A DNA stretch of 49,500 bases from Bryobacterales bacterium. Its GTDB lineage: Bacteria > Acidobacteriota > Terriglobia > Bryobacterales > UBA6623. The DNA lies in contig JAJDZN010000049.1 of assembly GCA_022824585.1 (NCBI GenBank), positions 1-49,500 of the forward strand. Direction: 5' to 3'. The notes under the pieces are model-generated. The model worked only from the letters and a program-made list of their open reading frames with translations. It searched no databases and had not been told where the DNA came from. The translations under genes were made by a program, and so were the position numbers. Each line of letters begins with the position of its first letter. The stretch's first letter is position 1. Below, in pieces: positions 8,013 to 16,333 of the stretch.

Positions 8013-9380
8013 ATGCCGCTTTCTCGCAGAGACACGCTTCGAATCCTCGGTGCCGGTTTCGGCACCGTCGGCCTCGCGGACGGGCTGATGTCGGCGAGCG
8101 GGAGCGCCCCGCATTTCGCCCCGCGGGCGAAACGCGTCATTTTCCTCTATCTCAACGGCGGGCTGTCGCACGTCGACACGTTCGATCCGAAGCCGGCGCT
8201 GGCCAAGTTTGACGGGCAGCCGATGCCCGGGCCGAAGATCAAGACGGACAGGGCCTCCGGCGGGCTCATGAAGTCGCCGTTTGAGTTCCGGCCTTACGGC
8301 GAGAGCGGTCTCGAGGTTAGTGACATCTTCCCGCGGGTCGGCTCCTGCATCGACGACATCCTCGTGGTGCGGTCGATGTGGTCGGAGAGCGTCAACCACC
8401 TGCCCTCGATGCTGATGATGAACACCGGGCACGCCCTGCGCGGGGGTTCCCGGCCCTCGTTCGGCTCTTGGGTCGCATATGGGTTGGGCTCGGAGAACCG
8501 GAACCTTCCCGGGTTCGTCGTGCTGTGCCCCGGCACTCCGGTCGGCGCCGCGCGGAACTGGTCGTCCTCGTTCCTGCCGACCGAGTTCCAGGGCGCCCTG
8601 CTCCGCAACAACGCGCAGACGCCCGACAAGGTCATCCAGAACATCGCCAATGCAACCTACACGCGTGACGAGCAGCGCAGGCAGCTGGACCTGCTCGACC
8701 GGATCGACTCGTCCTTCGTGCAGCGGGTCGGCTTCGATCCGCGCCTGGAGTCAAACATCGAAGCCATGGAAACCGCGTTTCGGATGCAGTCCGAAGCGCC
8801 GGGCATCTTCGATCTCGGCAGCGAGCCCGCACACGTGCGCGAGCGCTACGGCGACGGGGAATTCGGCCGCGGGTGCCTGATGGCCTTGCGCCTGGCCGAA
8901 GCGGGCGTGCGGGTGGTCCAGGTCTATTACGGGGACGGGCAGCCTTGGGACAGCCACGACGACATCATGACCCAGAAGGATCACGCGGAGCGTTCCGATG
9001 GCCCGATCGCGTCGCTGATCGAGGACCTGAAGCTGCGCGGAATGCTCGACGAAACGCTGGTGATCGTTGGCAGCGAGTTCGGCCGGACGCCGATGATCCA
9101 GAATTCCGGGACGGAAAAGGTCGGGCGGGGCAGGGACCACAATCCTCCCGGCTACTCGATTCTGCTGGCTGGCGGCGGGATCCGCGGCGGGCAGGCCTAC
9201 GGGGCCACGGACGACTTCGGCTACCAAGCGGCCGTGAACCCGGTCACGCCCCATGACCTTCACGCGACGGCGCTGCACCTGCTGGGCCTGGATCACACGA
9301 AGCTGACCTATCGGTACAGCGGCAGGGACTTCCGCCTGACCGACGTGCACGGCACGGTCGTTCAGGACTGGCTAGCGTAG
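8013..9380 (+). CDS. DUF1501 protein, Tat-exported (first copy)
   Basis: A 455-residue protein of the DUF1501 family, distantly related to alkaline phosphatase/sulfatase folds. It begins with a twin-arginine signal (MPLSRRDTLRILGAGFGTVG). Family landmarks include LYLNGGLSHVDTFDPK near the start, the VGSEFGRTP segment and the DLHATALHLLGLDH C-terminal signature. The ATG at 8013 was preferred over a GTG at 8004 because GAGGTG lies six bases before it. The gene forms a tight pair with the preceding DUF1549/DUF1553 gene. The function of the pair is unproven; polysaccharide or sulfate-ester catabolism is often proposed from context. Confidence 0.88.
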   Translation: MPLSRRDTLRILGAGFGTVGLADGLMSASGSAPHFAPRAKRVIFLYLNGGLSHVDTFDPKPALAKFDGQPMPGPKIKTDRASGGLMKSPFEFRPYGESGLEVSDIFPRVGSCIDDILVVRSMWSESVNHLPSMLMMNTGHALRGGSRPSFGSWVAYGLGSENRNLPGFVVLCPGTPVGAARNWSSSFLPTEFQGALLRNNAQTPDKVIQNIANATYTRDEQRRQLDLLDRIDSSFVQRVGFDPRLESNIEAMETAFRMQSEAPGIFDLGSEPAHVRERYGDGEFGRGCLMALRLAEAGVRVVQVYYGDGQPWDSHDDIMTQKDHAERSDGPIASLIEDLKLRGMLDETLVIVGSEFGRTPMIQNSGTEKVGRGRDHNPPGYSILLAGGGIRGGQAYGATDDFGYQAAVNPVTPHDLHATALHLLGLDHTKLTYRYSGRDFRLTDVHGTVVQDWLA

Positions 9381-9485
9381 GCTGTTCTCAGCAGTTTCCG
9401 CGGGCCCGATCGCGCGGTGCTGATTGGGCCGGATCTCTCGGCAGCCGCCTATACTACGGTTGCACCGAGAGAGGCAACGACACCA

Positions 9486-11111
9486 ATGAGCGGACTGCTG
9501 GAAGTGATCCGGGATTCACGCACTGGCTTGACCAGGCGAGGACTGTTCCAGGGCGGGGGGCTGGCCGCCCTGCTCGGTGCCGGCGGAGGGGCCGGGAGTG
9601 CGAGCGCCGCCCTCGAGGTCGGCCCCGGACTCTACGAGTCGATCGGAGTCAAGCCGGTCATCAACTGCAAAGGCACCTTCACCATCATCAGCGGCTCCTT
9701 GGTCCTGCCCGAGGTCCGCCAGGCGATGGCCGAGGCTTCCAAGCACTTCGTGCACATCGACGAGCTGATGGACGCGGTGGGAGCGCGGATCGCCGAGATC
9801 ACGGGAGCGGAGTCCGCGATCGTGACGACGGGCTGCGCGGCTGCGCTGGCTCATGCGACGGCCGGCGTCATCGCGGGAGGCGACCCGGAGAAGATCCAGC
9901 GCCTGCCTGACTTGGATGGACTGCCCAACGAGGTGATAGCGCCGGACTATTCCCGGAACGTTTACGATCACGCAATCCGCATGGTTGGAGCACGCATGAT
10001 CACGGTGCGGAGTCTGGAGGAAATGGCGGCCGCGATCGGGCCGAGAACCGCGATGGTCATGGTCCTGGCCTCGCCCAGCGACACCGGCGAATTCGGCTTG
10101 GAGCCCATCGCCAGGCTGGCGCACGAGCACGGCGTCCCTGTTCTGGTGGATGCGGCGGCCGAAGGGCTGACGATTCCGAACATCCACCTCCAGCGAGGCG
10201 CCGATCTGGTGGCGTACAGCGGCGGGAAGGCCTTGCGCGGGCCGCAGAGCGCTGGCCTGCTGATGGGCCGCAAGGATCTGGTGCGGGCTGCGTGGACGAA
10301 CTCTGCGCCACATCATGCCGCCGGCAGAGCAATGAAAGTCGGCAAGGAAGACGCCATGGGCATGCTCGCCGCAGTGGAGATGTGGGTGCGGCGCGATCAC
10401 GACGCTGAGTGGAAGACGTGGATGGCGTGGCTGGAGGAAATCGCCCAAAGCGTGCAGCGGGTCGACGGCGTCACGACCGAGGTGCTGCAGCCGGCCGGGC
10501 TTTCGAACTACTCGCCGAGGCTCGAGATCAGCTGGGACGGGGACCGCCTCGGGCTCTACGGGACCGAGGTCGAGAAGGACCTTTGGAGACAGGATCCGCG
10601 GATCGTCCTTGCGCGCGGTTCGGGCACGCAGCGGGAAGGCGGCCGTTCGACCGTATCGGTGATGCCTTGGCAAATGTCTCCGGGCGACGCCGCCGTGGTT
10701 GCGGAAGCGCTGTACCGGAAGCTTGCGAACCCGCCCGCTCGTCCGCATTCGGATGCAGCCGAGGCCCCGTCCCAGGTTGCCGGTGCCTGGGATGTCCAGA
10801 TCGACTTTGTCGGCTCCCCGGCTCGCCACTCCTTCTACATCGAGCAGTTCGCGGACAACCTCCGCGGCTCGCACCGGGGCGATCGAACCGGCGGTGACAT
10901 GACTGGCTGGGTCGAAGGCGACCACGTGCACCTGTCGAGCCGGCACCGCTGGGAAGGCGCTGTCTTCGGGTTCTCCTTCGACGGCACGGTGCGAGGCGAC
11001 CGGATCGAGGGCGAGGTCGACCTAGGCGAATACTTCACCACGGAGTTCTCTGCCGTTCGGCACGAATATGGCGGGCCGGCTCTCCCTTCACGGCCGCAAA
11101 AGAACATCTGA
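9486..11111 (+). CDS. SelA-like PLP-dependent enzyme with extra C-terminal domain, Tat-exported
   Basis: A fold-type I pyridoxal-phosphate enzyme of the SelA-like group that includes D-glucosaminate-6-phosphate ammonia-lyase. A Tat-type signal (LTRRGLFQGGGLAALLG) precedes the enzyme core (about residues 45-430). The core holds GAESAIVTTGCAAALAHA, VLVDAAAEG, and the PLP lysine K248 in YSGGKALRGPQ. After a Pro-rich linker, about 100 residues (AGAWDVQIDFVGSP onward) alternate polar and hydrophobic like a small lipocalin-type beta barrel, which the family does not need. Tat export fits a protein that must load its cofactor before crossing the membrane. The start at 9486 has GAGAGG upstream. The M81 peptidase follows after 7 bases. 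The reaction is unknown; D-amino-acid or amino-sugar elimination is a guess. Confidence 0.82.
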   Translation: MSGLLEVIRDSRTGLTRRGLFQGGGLAALLGAGGGAGSASAALEVGPGLYESIGVKPVINCKGTFTIISGSLVLPEVRQAMAEASKHFVHIDELMDAVGARIAEITGAESAIVTTGCAAALAHATAGVIAGGDPEKIQRLPDLDGLPNEVIAPDYSRNVYDHAIRMVGARMITVRSLEEMAAAIGPRTAMVMVLASPSDTGEFGLEPIARLAHEHGVPVLVDAAAEGLTIPNIHLQRGADLVAYSGGKALRGPQSAGLLMGRKDLVRAAWTNSAPHHAAGRAMKVGKEDAMGMLAAVEMWVRRDHDAEWKTWMAWLEEIAQSVQRVDGVTTEVLQPAGLSNYSPRLEISWDGDRLGLYGTEVEKDLWRQDPRIVLARGSGTQREGGRSTVSVMPWQMSPGDAAVVAEALYRKLANPPARPHSDAAEAPSQVAGAWDVQIDFVGSPARHSFYIEQFADNLRGSHRGDRTGGDMTGWVEGDHVHLSSRHRWEGAVFGFSFDGTVRGDRIEGEVDLGEYFTTEFSAVRHEYGGPALPSRPQKNI

Positions 11112-11118
11112 ATCTCTG

Positions 11119-12627
11119 ATGAGCGGCGCTGCTCGCATCGCTGTCGGCGGGATTCTGCACGAATCAAACACTTTCTGCACTCGGCTGACAGGCTTGGATG
11201 CATTCAGCGGTCGGGCGAATTGCCGAGGCGACGAAGTCGAAGCCGAGTTCGGCGACGCCGCTCACGAAGTAGGCGGATTCTTTGCCGGTGCCCGCGAGCA
11301 GGGGCTCGAACTTCTTCCCACGCTCGTCGCGCACGCGACACCTTCGGGAACGGTCGCAGACGAGGCGTTCGAAGCCCTGACTGGCGAGTTGATCGAACGG
11401 GTGCAAGGCGCGGGCCGGATCGACGGCCTGCTGCTGGCTCTGCACGGAGCGATGGTGGCACAGAGCCACCCCGACGCCGACTCCGAGATCCTGCGCAGGC
11501 TCCGGCGCGAGCTGGGAGCGGACCTGCCGATCGTCGTTACCCACGACGCTCACGCCAATGTCGCAGTCGAGGAAGTGGAGCTGTGTTCCGCTTTGGTGAT
11601 TTACAAGGAAGTGCCGCACGTGGACCAGCGCGAGCGGGGGCGGCAGGCCGCTCGGATCATGGGAGGCATCGTGCGAGACGGCCTTCGGCCGGCGCAGGCG
11701 ATCGAGAAGCCGCCAATGCTGTACAACATCCTGTTCCACGACACCAACAAGCCGCCGATGCTGCCGCTGGTGGCGGAACTGAAGCGCCTGGAACGCGAGG
11801 ACAGCCGGATCCTGGCGGCGAGCGCCGCGGTGGGCTACCAGTATGCGGACGTGCCGCAAATGGGGCCGAGCATCGTGGTCGTGACGGATGGAGACCAGGG
11901 GTTCGCGCGCCAAGAATCGCGACGGCTTGCCGATCTGATGTGGGACCACCGGCAGCAGATGTCCATCGAGCTCCCGGAAGCCGCCGAAGCAGTGCAACGA
12001 GCCCGGCGGTCGGACCGGCTGCCGGCGGTACTGGTCGATCTCGGAGACAACATCGGTGGCGGATCGGCCGGGGACGGAACCGTCCTGCTGGCCGAGCTAG
12101 TTAGGCAGGGGGCCTCGGCGTTTGCCGTGGCGATCTACGATCCCGAGGCTGTGGAAGAGGCGTTTCGAGGCGGGGTAGGGGGCTCGTTCGATGCCGAGAT
12201 CGGCGGCAAGAGCGACAGCCTGCATGGTGATCCGGTTCGGATACAGGGATGGGTGAAGCTGCTGTACGACGGAAAGTACGTCGAGACGGAGGCCAGACAC
12301 GGTGGCATGCGCTACCTCGATCAGGGTCCGACCGCAGTCCTGCAAATCGGGAATTCGAGCGATCCAGACGCGAGCTTCGTGCTTCTCAACAGCAAGCGCC
12401 ACCCGCCGTTCAGCTTGGGCCAGCTGACCAGCGCGGGGATCCAGCCGCGGCAGTTGCGAGTCATCGTGGTGAAGGCCGCAGTGGCCTTTCGTGCGGCGTA
12501 CGGGCCTATTGCCGGCACGATCATTCCGGTTGACACAAGCGGCCTCACTGCAGTGAACCCGAGAAGGTTCACATACACCAGAGCGAGGCGTGGATTATTC
12601 GTCACTGGTCTCGCTCCCGGGCAGTAG
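11119..12627 (+). CDS. M81-family metallopeptidase (MlrC-like)
   Basis: A 502-residue protein of the M81 family (DUF1485 plus MlrC C-terminal domain). It opens with RIAVGGILHESNTFC, the family's N-terminal signature. Zinc ligands are visible as D143 and H145 in VTHDAHANV and H167 in YKEVPHVDQRERG. MlrC completes microcystin breakdown by hydrolysing a linear tetrapeptide; most relatives are uncharacterised. No signal peptide is present, so it should act in the cytoplasm on imported substrates. The ATG 7 bases after the previous stop was chosen over an upstream start that overlaps the PLP gene. It sits between an exported PLP enzyme and an M19 dipeptidase, suggesting catabolism of unusual peptides or D-amino-acid compounds. 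Confidence 0.85.
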   Translation: MSGAARIAVGGILHESNTFCTRLTGLDAFSGRANCRGDEVEAEFGDAAHEVGGFFAGAREQGLELLPTLVAHATPSGTVADEAFEALTGELIERVQGAGRIDGLLLALHGAMVAQSHPDADSEILRRLRRELGADLPIVVTHDAHANVAVEEVELCSALVIYKEVPHVDQRERGRQAARIMGGIVRDGLRPAQAIEKPPMLYNILFHDTNKPPMLPLVAELKRLEREDSRILAASAAVGYQYADVPQMGPSIVVVTDGDQGFARQESRRLADLMWDHRQQMSIELPEAAEAVQRARRSDRLPAVLVDLGDNIGGGSAGDGTVLLAELVRQGASAFAVAIYDPEAVEEAFRGGVGGSFDAEIGGKSDSLHGDPVRIQGWVKLLYDGKYVETEARHGGMRYLDQGPTAVLQIGNSSDPDASFVLLNSKRHPPFSLGQLTSAGIQPRQLRVIVVKAAVAFRAAYGPIAGTIIPVDTSGLTAVNPRRFTYTRARRGLFVTGLAPGQ

Positions 12628-12820
12628 CCAATGGTGTCAGGGCTGCGGGCCTGAGTATCCAAGTGCTCCCCGATACCGGCTTTTGGACGATGGCTATTGG
12701 GTGACTGAGGGGTTTGCGTTGCTGCCGGTGTGCAGTCCCGGAAAGCGCGATCCGCTACCATCTGACAGCGGTCGGCAGGAAATCAGGTTTTCTTGCGCGC
12801 ATGTCAGACCTCGTTGCCAG

Positions 12821-14005
12821 ATGACCCGGTTCGCCGCCCTTGCCTTCTCCGCTCTCGTTTGGCTGGCTCAGGCTGGCCCCGCGCAGGACGACTTGCACGC
12901 CTCGTCATTCGTGATGGACGCACATGTTCACGTGATGACGCGCTCGTTGCTGGAGGGGGTGGACATTGCCGACAGGGTCGCGGACGGGCACGTCGACCTG
13001 CCGCGCCTGGCGGAAGGCGGCCTCGACGCGGTCTTCTTTTCCGTCTATACCCCGGAAGCCTACTATCCGGCCCGCCACGAGGTGAAGAATACCTTTCGTG
13101 TCGTCTCTCTCGCTCTCGATCAAATCGACCGCAACAGCGACCGCATTGAGCTTGCCCTCGACGCGGAGGATATCCGACGAATCGTGGCATCAGGCAAGAT
13201 CGCAGCCTTTCTCGACTTGGAGGGACCGTTTGACTTGGACGGTGACCTGAATGTCCTGAGGGCCCTGTACCGGCTGGGGCTGCGCTCCGCCCAGCTGACC
13301 GCGCACAACTTCACGAACGAGTTCGCGGACTCCTGCTGCGACATACCCAAGTGGGACGGGATCAACGAGCGGGGCCGGGAAGTCATCCGCGAGATGAACA
13401 GGCTGGGAATGCTGATCAACGTCGCGCACGGTTCGACCGAGACGATCCTCCAGACCGTGGAAGCAAGCGAGGACCCCGTCGTTTACACCCACGGGGGATT
13501 TCGCAGCATCATCGACATCGAACGCCTGATTTCCGACGAGGCTGCGAAGGCGGTCGCAGACAAGGGCGGTGTGATTGGCCTGCAGTTCGGGAACTCGTTC
13601 AACAACCCCGAGTACTTCAAGTGGAGGTTCGACGGCCCGCTTGTCGCCAACATCTCCACGCGGCTCGACCGCTTCCGCCAGATGTCGGTGGCCGAGATCG
13701 ACGCGTCCGTAGCAGGTGGCCTTCCGTTCGTCACTGACCCCTCCTCCGTCCCCGAGCGCTATCGGATGGGCATCGACCAACTTGCCCGCAACATCGACTT
13801 CGGAGTGAGGCTGGTCGGCGAGGACCATATCGCCCTTGGCTCGGACTTCGACGGCGGACCCCTATTGGCCCGCGAAATGCAAGATGCGAGCGATTACGGC
13901 GAGGTCACGAAGGCGCTGGTCAGGCTTGGATACGGAGAGGGGAGGATCCGGAAGATCCTGGGCGGAAACCTGCTTCGATTGATCGAAGAAGTCACTGCGA
14001 AGTGA
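12821..14005 (+). CDS. M19 membrane dipeptidase, exported
   Basis: A 394-residue renal-dipeptidase-type zinc hydrolase (family M19), known to cleave dipeptides including those with a C-terminal D-residue. A signal peptide (MTRFAALAFSALVWLAQAG) precedes the metal motif MDAHVHV (H35, H37, where most relatives have HxD). The bridging Glu is in FLDLEGP, and later ligands are in INVAHGS and YTHGG. The C-terminal GSDFDGG and ILGGNLLRLIEE segments match the family. The frame is open further upstream but overlaps the M81 gene and carries no likeness, so the ATG beginning the signal peptide was chosen. It probably supplies amino acids from dipeptides released by the neighbouring peptidase system. Confidence 0.88.
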   Translation: MTRFAALAFSALVWLAQAGPAQDDLHASSFVMDAHVHVMTRSLLEGVDIADRVADGHVDLPRLAEGGLDAVFFSVYTPEAYYPARHEVKNTFRVVSLALDQIDRNSDRIELALDAEDIRRIVASGKIAAFLDLEGPFDLDGDLNVLRALYRLGLRSAQLTAHNFTNEFADSCCDIPKWDGINERGREVIREMNRLGMLINVAHGSTETILQTVEASEDPVVYTHGGFRSIIDIERLISDEAAKAVADKGGVIGLQFGNSFNNPEYFKWRFDGPLVANISTRLDRFRQMSVAEIDASVAGGLPFVTDPSSVPERYRMGIDQLARNIDFGVRLVGEDHIALGSDFDGGPLLAREMQDASDYGEVTKALVRLGYGEGRIRKILGGNLLRLIEEVTAK

Positions 14006-14056
14006 GCGGCTGGGCCACCGACGCCTACCAGTTGACTCGGACTTTTCTGCGGGGCC

Positions 14057-15274
14057 TCAAAGGTCCGACGTGTCCACTACGTACAGGTTGGTCCGGCCAC
14101 TCTCCTCGCTGGTGTAGAGGAGTTTCGAGCCGTCGTGGTTCCACACCGGTCTTGGCTCGTTGAGGTACTGCCGTGGAGGGAACCAAATCCCCCAGTTACG
14201 AAACGGGAAGCGTTCGTCGGCGGGCTGCTCCGGCTTGGAGCCGAGCGGAATTGTCACGAGTTGGCTCATCGACCCGTCTTTGAGGTTGATCAGCGCCAGC
14301 CCGTTTCCCATCCTGCCTCCGTAACAGTCGGTGACAACCAAGTGCGGCTTGATCGGATGGTATGACGGGTGCCCTGCCGGCACGTGCTCTGCATCGAAGG
14401 CCTTGCGTGTCGTGCCCGTGCCGACATCGGCTTCCACCAGCCATTGCAGGTTGGTCCTAGAGTCGTGGCGGACGAACAGGACCGCCATGCTGTCCGGACG
14501 CCACGTTGGGTGGTGGAGGTTGTCGGCCAGCCAGCGAAAGGATCCGTCCCGAAGGCCGTACACGAAGATCTCCACCAGTCTCGGGAATGTCTCTTGCGTT
14601 CTGTGAATAATCATCAGCTTCTCGCCGTCCGGGCTGAAGCGCGTGTTCTGCAGCTGGGAAGCCTCGTCCTCGATTTCGAGGCGGTTGGGAGTCAGGTTCC
14701 GGGCCTCCGCCAGAGTAACGAGCTGCCTGTAGGACCCGCTCTGCAACTCCAGCACTCCTTGGTGCTCTGCATTCCCGCAAGACAGAAGGGTGCCGTCCGG
14801 GCTGAGGCGGTTGCAAGGGACCGGCGTGTCCACGCACTCGATCTCGCCACCGAGAGCCGGAACCCGAGCCATGCAGCGAGGGCCCGGCTCCAGGGACTGG
14901 AAGTAGACGAAGTTCCCCTCGGGACCCCATAGCTGATTCACACCCGTGTGATAGTGCCCGGTCAGGGGGCCCGCCAGCTCGCGCCGTGCCGTGCCGTCCG
15001 AGTTCATCACCACCAAGACGCCCGGATAGCGTCCCGTCGCAGTCAGTTTCTCGACGGATCGGTCGAACTGGAAGAACACGATTTCGTTCCCATCCGGAGA
15101 CCAGGGCGACACGAAGTAGTAGTGGTGGGTCTCGTGATGCGGGCTCGCGTAGCGCAGGATCTGCCGACCTGTCACTGGATCGCGCAACTGCTCCGGCGAC
15201 GGCTCTTGCTGAGCGGCTGTCTGGAAGGGAAAGGAAAGCGCGAGAAGCCCGAGTCGCGTGACCAAGAGTTTCAT
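14057..15274 (-). CDS. TolB-like/oligogalacturonate-lyase-like beta-propeller, exported
   Basis: A 405-residue secreted beta-propeller. The signal peptide MKLLVTRLGLLALSFPFQTAA decided the start, since a 14-residue upstream extension lacks any feature. Repeated WSPDG, LSPDG, RFSPDGEKL, WRPDS and VWNHDGSKLLYTS motifs are the blade signatures of TolB/WD40-like PD40 repeats. His-rich HHETHHYYFVSPWSPDG at the start and ADNLHHPTWRPDS and GHPSYHPIKPHLV later resemble the metal-binding His of oligogalacturonate lyases (PL22-like). It could be a lyase or only a binding propeller. It stands alone on the minus strand, 51 bases from the convergent dipeptidase gene. Confidence 0.7.
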   Translation of the reverse strand: MKLLVTRLGLLALSFPFQTAAQQEPSPEQLRDPVTGRQILRYASPHHETHHYYFVSPWSPDGNEIVFFQFDRSVEKLTATGRYPGVLVVMNSDGTARRELAGPLTGHYHTGVNQLWGPEGNFVYFQSLEPGPRCMARVPALGGEIECVDTPVPCNRLSPDGTLLSCGNAEHQGVLELQSGSYRQLVTLAEARNLTPNRLEIEDEASQLQNTRFSPDGEKLMIIHRTQETFPRLVEIFVYGLRDGSFRWLADNLHHPTWRPDSMAVLFVRHDSRTNLQWLVEADVGTGTTRKAFDAEHVPAGHPSYHPIKPHLVVTDCYGGRMGNGLALINLKDGSMSQLVTIPLGSKPEQPADERFPFRNWGIWFPPRQYLNEPRPVWNHDGSKLLYTSEESGRTNLYVVDTSDL

Positions 15275-15457
15275 GCCTGAAGCATCATAGACCTGCGGCC
15301 AACTGTACGACTCCATAGTGGGACGGGAAACGGTCCTCTGGGGCCGTTGGTCGGCCCGAGAACTGGCCTAGTCGCGCCCCACGCCGGCGACCCGGCAGCC
15401 CGTCACAGTAGACGCAAAGACTTGGCGGTTTCCAAGTAAGGCATAGTCATACGTAGC

Positions 15458-15697
15458 ATGAAGGTAGTGATTTCGTCGAAGGGGCAGATCGTCATTCCAG
15501 CCGAGTACCGCAATCAGGACAAGATCGAGCCCGGCCGAGCATTTGACATCGAACGTGTGCAGCGAGGGGAGTATCGCTTGGTAGCCGCCAGCCCTGATAA
15601 CCAGGGCTTGGTGAACATACTGCTCGCGTGCCCTGTGAAAGGCTGGTTCGCGCCTATTGAATCGGAGTCTACCGACACGCTTGGATCACAATCATGA
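15458..15697 (+). CDS. vapB: AbrB/MazE-like antitoxin (VapB type)
   Basis: A 79-residue protein starting MKVVISSKGQIVIPAEYRNQDKI, the swapped-hairpin AbrB DNA-binding domain of VapB antitoxins. The C-terminal half (LACPVKGWFAPIESESTDTL) is the toxin-binding tail. Its stop overlaps the ATG of the PIN-domain gene that follows (ATGA), so it is the first gene of a VapBC operon. VapB normally neutralises VapC and represses the operon. The antitoxin looks intact, whereas the toxin frame is interrupted. Confidence 0.8.
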   Translation: MKVVISSKGQIVIPAEYRNQDKIEPGRAFDIERVQRGEYRLVAASPDNQGLVNILLACPVKGWFAPIESESTDTLGSQS

Positions 15698-16101
15698 GGT
15701 GACTGGTCGACGCCAATGTGTTGTGCGAGGCGACTAGGCCGAACCCGCGTCCAGGGGTGATCGAGTGGTTGAGGCGCAACGAGAGCAACTTGGCGATCGA
15801 TCCTGTGATTCTCGGGGAGGTACGCTTCGGTATCCTTCTGCTTCCGCCTGGAAACCGGCGCCGCGACCTCCAGCATTGGTTCGACGAGGTAATCGCGCAC
15901 GTTCACTGCGTGCCGTGGGACGCCGAGACGGGGTCGCGCTGGGCCGAGTTGCTTGCGCATCTGCGCTCTATCGGAAGGCCGATGCCGATCAAGGACAGTC
16001 TCATTGCCGCCACTGCTCTCACTCACGGATTTCAGCTTGCGACCCGAAATCGGCGAGATTTTGCAGCCAGTGGCGTCGAACTCATCGATCCGTTCGCTTG
16101 A
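15694..16101 (+). pseudogene. vapC: VapC PIN-domain toxin with in-frame TGA at codon 3
   Basis: The frame starting at the coupled ATG reads Met-Arg-stop, then continues LVDANVLCEATRPNPRPGVIEWL, the normal start of a PIN RNase. The acidic residues expected in VapC are present: D in LVDANV, E in VILGEV, D in IKDSLIAATA, and D in ATRNRRDF near the end. Only codon 3 is wrong; a usual VapC has Leu, Ile or Tyr there. Ribosomes starting at 15694 should stop at once. A CTG at 15703 or a GTG at 15718 could restart, but the GTG would drop the first catalytic Asp. The toxin is probably silenced by one nonsense change; a sequencing error is an alternative. Confidence 0.8.
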
Positions 16102-16186
16102 AGGCGCCGAACGGAAGGGGTCGCTACCAAGCCTCGCCCTGCTCGGATTGTTGAGTGGCGACTACTGCGGAATTTAGGTTGCAGCG

Positions 16187-16299
16187 GTGTCTCGATGGCT
16201 GCAACAAGCGCCCAGGCCTGCGCCACCATGGCCATCAAGCCGGTCGGTCGGAGCACAGTGCGGCCCTGTAGGATCCGGGTTTCGGCCGACCCGGTGTTT
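16187..16299. repeat. Dispersed imperfect repeat, copy A
   Basis: About 113 bases that align over their whole length with 19068-19184, mostly by substitutions with one short gap; I count roughly three quarters identical positions. On the minus strand it can be read NTGSAETRILQGRTVLRPTG, and copy B reads NTGSAEIRIQQDRTVLRLTG, so the similarity holds in one frame. It lies 34 bases beyond the stop of the TonB receptor gene. It may be a remnant of a duplicated gene end or a short interspersed repeat. Confidence 0.65.
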
Positions 16300-16333
16300 A
16301 GCGAAACCTGCCACTCGCCCCGATATCTAGATT

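Noticed and set aside
9516..10946. Minus-strand frame of 476 codons
   Set aside because: Antisense to the PLP enzyme with its clear motifs; composition is typical of an antisense shadow.
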